From positions 1 to 16,303 of the forward strand of contig DFBK01000035.1 in the NCBI GenBank assembly GCA_002366595.1: 16,303 nt of DNA, in the 5' to 3' direction. The notes under the pieces are model-generated. The model did not search any database. It was not told where the DNA came from and was given only the letters and a program-made list of their open reading frames with translations. Positions within the stretch are counted from its first letter, which is position 1; every line of letters starts with the position of its first letter. Positions 13,167-16,303 of the stretch are shown piece after piece. The translations under genes were made by a program, and so were the position numbers. The DNA comes from Anaerolineales bacterium UBA3082. GTDB taxonomy: Bacteria > Chloroflexota > Anaerolineae > UBA7937.

Positions 13167-14858
13167 CTATGCTTTGCCTTGCCCCTCTTGCTTCTTGAGT
13201 TCTTCCTCCCTCAAGTAACGGCGAAGGACCTTCCCTACCATGGTCTTGGGAAGTTCGTCTCGGAACTCCACAGCGGTGGGTATCTTGAACTTAGCCAGTT
13301 TGTCCCGGCAGAAGTCGATGATCTCCTCCTCGGTGGCCGTCTCTCCAGGCTTGAGGACGATCCAGGCTTTCACCGTCTCGCCCCGGCGAGGGTCGGGGAT
13401 GCCAGCCACGGCCGCCTCTTGCACTTTGGGGTGCTCGAAGAGGACCTCGTCCACATCTCGCGGATAGACATTGTAGCCTGAGCAGAGGATCATGTCCTTC
13501 TTGCGGTCCACGATGTAGAAGTAGCCATCTTCGTCCATCTTGGCGATGTCACCGGTGAGGAGCCACCCCCCTTCGCGCATCACCAAGGCCGTCTCTTCGG
13601 GCATATTCCAGTACCCTTCCATGACGATGGGGCCCCTAAGGGCTAGTTCTCCTATCTCTCCCACGGGGAGATCCTTGGTGCCGGTCTCCAGGTCTACGAT
13701 CTTGGCCTCGATATCGGGAAGGGGCAGGCCGATGCTTCCGGGCACAACCCGGCCATAGACCGGGTTGCAGTGGCTGGCCGTGGGAGCCTCACTCAACCCA
13801 TACCCTTCCACCAACTTGCCCCCGGTGAGTTCCTCGAACCTCCTCTTTACCTCTAAGGGCAGGGGCGCTGACCCGGAGATGCAAGCCTTGATGGATTTCA
13901 CATCGTACTTGGCGATGTCAGGGTGGTTGCAGAGGGCTAGATACATGGTGGGCACACCCATGTAGAGGGTGACCTTGTACTTGTCGATGGATTTGAGGAC
14001 CTCGTCTAGATCTCGGGGGTTGGGGATCATGATCATGGAAGCGCCCATGGCCACGGCGCTGCACATAGTAGCCACCAGGCCATAGACGTGGAAGAGCGGT
14101 ATGGCCGCCAAATGGACCTCCTTGCCCTCTTCCATATCAGGCAGGAAAGCGCAGATCTCCAGGGCATTGGCTACCAGGTTACGGTGAGTGGCCACCGCCC
14201 CCTTGGGGACTCCGGTGGTACCCCCCGTATATTGGAAGATGGCTCGGTCGTTTGGGCTGACCTCGACCTCCGGCCGCTGCTCCGGAGTGTACCGGGCTAA
14301 GAGGTCCTGCAACCAGAGGTCGCCCTCATCCAGGGTGACACGATGTCCATCCTTCGCCTCTTTTAAGAGGGTGAATAGAATCTTGATCAGGGGGGAGAAA
14401 TACTCCTTGATGTTGGTGACGATGACGTTCTTGAGTTTGGTCTGGGCGCGGATCGCTTTCACTACAGGATACATCTTGCTCAGGACGATGATCGTCTCCG
14501 CACCACAATCGTTGAGTTGATGGGCCACTTCTCGGGGCGCATAGAGAGGGTTGATGGCTACCGAGATGCCCCCGGCCTTGAGGATGGAATAGAAGCCCAT
14601 CATGTATTGAGGGCAATTGGGGAGGTAGAGAGCCACTCGGTTGCCCTTTCTGACGCCTAAGTCGTAGAGGGCCGCCGCCAGGCGATCGGTGAGTTCGTTC
14701 AGTTGCTTGTAGGTTAGTTTTCCGCCCTGGATCACCGTGGCCACATTGTCGGGATACTTCCGCGCCGACTCCTCTAGAAAGTAGTGAAGTGGTACGTCAG
14801 GGTAGTCGATAGTATGGGGGACACCAGCGTCGTAATGTTTCAACCAAGGCTTCTCCAT
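13167..14858 (-). CDS. Long-chain fatty acid-CoA ligase (AMP-forming)
   Basis: ANL-superfamily adenylating enzyme that activates a carboxylic acid, most likely a long-chain fatty acid, to an acyl-adenylate and then acyl-CoA, feeding beta-oxidation or lipid synthesis at the inner membrane face. Motifs in order: P-loop YTGGTTGVPKG (210-220), EGYGLSEAPT (351-360), TGD with Asp437, the hinge DRKKDMI (451-457), and catalytic Lys543 in MVGKVLRR. At 563 aa it matches FadD-type ligases. The frame reaches 14921, but ATG at 14858 is preferred: AGGAGG lies 6 bp upstream and MEKPWLKHYDAGVPHTIDYP is the typical FadD-like N-terminus, whereas the extra codons overlap the promoter-proximal leader. It is transcribed divergently from the AMMECR1 gene. 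Medium-chain or aryl substrates cannot be excluded. Confidence 0.93.
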   Translation of the reverse strand: MEKPWLKHYDAGVPHTIDYPDVPLHYFLEESARKYPDNVATVIQGGKLTYKQLNELTDRLAAALYDLGVRKGNRVALYLPNCPQYMMGFYSILKAGGISVAINPLYAPREVAHQLNDCGAETIIVLSKMYPVVKAIRAQTKLKNVIVTNIKEYFSPLIKILFTLLKEAKDGHRVTLDEGDLWLQDLLARYTPEQRPEVEVSPNDRAIFQYTGGTTGVPKGAVATHRNLVANALEICAFLPDMEEGKEVHLAAIPLFHVYGLVATMCSAVAMGASMIMIPNPRDLDEVLKSIDKYKVTLYMGVPTMYLALCNHPDIAKYDVKSIKACISGSAPLPLEVKRRFEELTGGKLVEGYGLSEAPTASHCNPVYGRVVPGSIGLPLPDIEAKIVDLETGTKDLPVGEIGELALRGPIVMEGYWNMPEETALVMREGGWLLTGDIAKMDEDGYFYIVDRKKDMILCSGYNVYPRDVDEVLFEHPKVQEAAVAGIPDPRRGETVKAWIVLKPGETATEEEIIDFCRDKLAKFKIPTAVEFRDELPKTMVGKVLRRYLREEELKKQEGQGKA

Positions 14859-14883
14859 CTTTGCCTCCTTGTAAAGAGTGGCT

Positions 14884-14901
14884 GGAGGAAACGATTCCTC
14901 C
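14884..14901. promoter_or_regulatory. Perfect palindrome in the acyl-CoA ligase leader (operator or RNA stem)
   Basis: GGAGGAA (14884-14890) and TTCCTCC (14895-14901) are exact complements around ACGA. They lie about 12-30 nt after the predicted ligase transcription start and 26 bp before its ATG. It may be a repressor site, as acyl-CoA-sensing repressors of fatty-acid genes often bind there, or an RNA hairpin. Confidence 0.5.
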
Positions 14902-14919
14902 GTACGTTGACCTTTTCGC

Positions 14920-14948
14920 ATTATAGAGCATAATCACCACCCCGTCAA
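14920..14948 (-). promoter_or_regulatory. Sigma-70-type promoter of the acyl-CoA ligase
   Basis: On the - strand TTGACG (complement of 14943-14948) and a perfect TATAAT (complement of 14920-14925) are 17 bp apart. The predicted start is near 14913, giving a leader of about 55 nt. Confidence 0.8.
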
Positions 14949-14953
14949 TAGGT

Positions 14954-14982
14954 TTGACATCAAGGAGGTTCAAGGTTAGAAT
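14954..14982 (+). promoter_or_regulatory. Sigma-70-type promoter of the AMMECR1 gene
   Basis: TTGACA (14954-14959) and TAGAAT (14977-14982) are 17 bp apart. The -35 box sits only 5 bp from the -35 box of the divergent ligase promoter. The expected start is near 14989, about 19 nt before the ATG at 15008, which also rules out the TTG at 14954 as a start codon. Confidence 0.8.
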
Positions 14983-15007
14983 GATATATAGAGATTTGGA
15001 GGGAAGT

Positions 15008-15523
15008 ATGGCACAGTCTCACGCTTTTGTTCGCCTGGCCGAAGAGACGATTAGAAGGTATATCCAGGAGGGGCGGGTTGTCTCCCCTCCCGAGGAGGTG
15101 ACGCCGGAGATGCGGGAGCGGGCTGGGGTCTTCGTTTCCCTCCATAAGAGGGGGCAACTTCGGGGCTGCATAGGCACCATCGAGCCTATGGAGGAGAACG
15201 TGGCCCAGGAGATCATTCGCAACGCCATAGCCGCAGCCACTCGGGATCCCCGATTCCCCCCCGTGAGGCCGGAGGAACTCGATGACCTCGATATCTCAGT
15301 GGATGTCCTAACTACCCCTGAGCCGGTAGCGGGGATGGAGGATTTGGATCCCAAGCGGTATGGCGTCATCGTGGAGAGCGGCTGGAGGCGCGGGCTCCTC
15401 CTCCCCGATCTAGAGGGGGTCGATACGGTAGAGTATCAGGTGGAGATCTGCCGGCGGAAGGCGGGCATCGGGCCCCATGAGCCGGTGCAACTCTACCGCT
15501 TCCAGGTGATAAGATATAAGTGA
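15008..15523 (+). CDS. amrA: AMMECR1/AmrA domain protein (AmmeMemoRadiSam system protein A)
   Basis: A 171-aa cytoplasmic protein of the AMMECR1 family, in bacteria often encoded with a Memo-like dioxygenase and a radical-SAM protein. The family's biochemical activity is poorly settled. The family hallmark LRGCIGTIEP (51-60) is intact, preceded by GVFVSLHKRGQ and followed by AATRDPRFPPVRPEELDDLDISVDVLT, the second most conserved block, and GLLLPDLEGVDTVEYQ. The start is ATG 15008 with GGAGGG about 4 bp upstream. The frame is open upstream to 14954, but that codon lies inside the promoter. The Memo and radical-SAM partners are not in this window, so it is either a stand-alone copy or separated from them. 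A strong terminator follows, making it a single-gene unit. Confidence 0.92.
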   Translation: MAQSHAFVRLAEETIRRYIQEGRVVSPPEEVTPEMRERAGVFVSLHKRGQLRGCIGTIEPMEENVAQEIIRNAIAAATRDPRFPPVRPEELDDLDISVDVLTTPEPVAGMEDLDPKRYGVIVESGWRRGLLLPDLEGVDTVEYQVEICRRKAGIGPHEPVQLYRFQVIRYK

Positions 15524-15548
15524 CCCCTGCCCTTTTCCGAATCTGAGT

Positions 15549-15577
15549 CGGCGGCCTCGATTAGCCGCCGTTTTTTT
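15549..15577 (+). terminator. Intrinsic terminator of the AMMECR1 gene
   Basis: CGGCGGC (15549-15555) pairs perfectly with GCCGCCG (15564-15570) around an 8-nt loop, and seven T residues follow directly (15571-15577). It is the clearest rho-independent terminator in the window, 25 bp after the stop codon. Confidence 0.92.
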
Positions 15578-15715
15578 CAAATGAGATGAGCGGATGCAAT
15601 TCCAATCCACAAAGTTGGCACTTTTTGGCAGTTTTTGGTCTGGTATTGGCACTCCTTTTGTGGTTCAATAGAAGCACAAAGGAACCGTCTTTAATGAGAG
15701 GAGGTAAAAAGGAAG

Positions 15716-15952
15716 ATGAAATTGGACAAGTGCCTTCTGCTGAGTTGGAAAAGGGTTCTAATGATAGCCTGTGCCTGGATATTGTCAGTGTTACTACACA
15801 ATCTGATTTACGGTCTATTCTATGACTATTACAGCCGTACGGGAGGCGATGAGCCGGTATTCTTCGTCCTTGCCATCTTTGTCATCCCTCTCTATTTCAT
15901 AATCTCCCTTGTGTACACCGCGATTAGGCTGGTGAGCAGCAGGACCAGTTGA
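15716..15952 (+). CDS. Small membrane protein of unknown function
   Basis: A 78-aa protein I do not recognise. Two hydrophobic helices are visible, about residues 13-35 (VLMIACAWILSVLLHNLIYG region) and 48-70 (FFVLAIFVIPLYFIISLVYT region), joined by a polar loop YYSRTGGDEP. The N-terminus has Lys/Arg residues and the C-terminus is basic (RLVSSRTS), suggesting both ends face the cytoplasm. ATG 15716 has AGGAGG 11 bp upstream. The sequence is AT-richer than the genes to its left. Another open frame from 15586 overlaps it but lacks a ribosome site. No promoter could be read with confidence in the 138 bp after the preceding terminator. Confidence 0.6.
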   Translation: MKLDKCLLLSWKRVLMIACAWILSVLLHNLIYGLFYDYYSRTGGDEPVFFVLAIFVIPLYFIISLVYTAIRLVSSRTS

Positions 15953-15954
15953 AA

Positions 15955-16033
15955 TAGCATGTAGGGCAGGCAGGATGCCAACGCACGCAGACCTCGCCAC
16001 CCCCCGGGCGCTCAAAATCCTTTAATGAGAACT
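15955..16033. other. Short intergenic segment at a composition change
   Basis: A GC-rich patch (about 15965-16015) containing GTAGGGCAGGCAGGATGCC separates the small membrane protein from the AT-rich RNase J end. It looks like half of a dispersed palindromic repeat, the mirror half being absent. No promoter or terminator is evident. Confidence 0.3.
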
Positions 16034-16303
16034 CTATCTAGACCTAACCGGGATACCCTTTACTTTAATCTTACCCACCATCCGCGCCTGATTATTAGCA
16101 AACTGAACCACCTCGCCATTAAATAATTCCAAAACCTGATCTTCTTTTGCTCCCATCTCTTGGGCCAGAAAAGAGTAAGCCCTGATATGCCGAGGATCAC
16201 CGCCAATGGGAATAAAATATTTGGGCTTGACTAGGGCAAAAAGGAGGCGAATATCGCCTGCTGATCCATGGCCCGAAACGTGGAGATTTTCCTGGATTTC
16301 ATA
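16034..16303 (-). CDS. rnj: Ribonuclease J, C-terminal fragment (window edge)
   Basis: The last 89 codons of a metallo-beta-lactamase/beta-CASP ribonuclease, an enzyme of mRNA decay and rRNA maturation with 5'-3' exo- and endonuclease activity. The visible part contains the beta-CASP motif HVSGHG, then LVKPKYFIPIGGDPRHIRAYSFL with the conserved late His, and EDQVLELFNGEVVQF. The rest of the gene lies beyond the right edge. The protein stops (TAG, complement of 16034-16036) soon after KIKVKGIPVRSR, where full-length RNase J proteins normally continue into a DGxGVGDVG strand and a C-terminal domain, so this copy seems C-terminally shortened. Its codons are clearly more AT-rich than the housekeeping genes at left, hinting at transfer, a different genome or a join in assembly. 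Confidence 0.88.
   Translation of the reverse strand, partial: YEIQENLHVSGHGSAGDIRLLFALVKPKYFIPIGGDPRHIRAYSFLAQEMGAKEDQVLELFNGEVVQFANNQARMVGKIKVKGIPVRSR

Noticed and set aside
15612..15660. Sigma-54-like promoter (TGGCAC with TTG about 5 bp later) before the small membrane protein
   Set aside because: The first copy has spacing one base short of the -24/-12 rule and the second has TTGT instead of TTGC; no sigma-54 activator or other support is visible.
15586..15825. 79-codon ORF starting just after the AMMECR1 terminator
   Set aside because: No ribosome site, overlaps the better-supported gene at 15716, and its hydrophobic segment is explained by the T-rich sequence.
1..16303. CRISPR array
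   Set aside because: No regularly spaced direct repeats were seen anywhere in the window.

Overview
The window reads as ordinary chromosomal sequence from a Chloroflexota-type bacterium, most like Anaerolineae. The basis is gene-level resemblance, not a database search: a class A penicillin-binding protein with a C-terminal Ig-like tail, a TrmI of the form I associate with that lineage, a prokaryotic lipoprotein serpin, an APC permease coupled to a UspA protein, and a GC-rich intergenic repeat. Most genes are GC-rich with clear Shine-Dalgarno sites. The nuclease pair at about 5.2-6.9 kb and the right edge from about 15.6 kb are visibly more AT-rich.

Layout. (1) Positions 1-5012, + strand: a bifunctional peptidoglycan synthase (5' end cut by the window), SurE nucleotidase, a nitroreductase-family protein and the branched-chain aminotransferase IlvE, packed like an operon. 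(2) 5013-7120: a GC-rich hairpin repeat, then two - strand genes, a DUF3644/HEPN-like protein and a GIY-YIG domain protein. The GIY-YIG gene is preceded by a consensus-like promoter and a leader of about 190 nt with several nested stems. This is the most likely accessory, possibly defence-related, cassette and the best candidate for something undescribed. (3) 7190-8344, + strand: a tiny ORF with a strong ribosome site, tRNA-Val(TAC) behind a near-perfect promoter, a perfect 11-bp hairpin, and TrmI, the tRNA m1A58 methyltransferase. (4) 8376-11188, + strand: a broken zinc-ribbon gene, an APC amino-acid permease, and a zinc-ribbon/double-UspA protein that overlaps the permease by 4 nt. (5) 11189-13166: a stretch without a convincing gene, then a secreted lipoprotein serpin on the - strand. 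(6) 13167-15577: a long-chain acyl-CoA ligase (-) and an AMMECR1/AmrA-family protein (+), transcribed divergently from promoters whose -35 boxes lie 5 bp apart; the latter ends in a textbook intrinsic terminator. (7) 15578-16303: a small two-helix membrane protein (+) and the last 89 codons of an RNase J (-).

Functional links supported by layout: the tRNA with a tRNA methyltransferase; the permease with a stress/nucleotide-sensing Usp partner through translational coupling; and the two nuclease-like genes as a possible two-gene cassette. The remaining neighbours are metabolically unrelated housekeeping genes.
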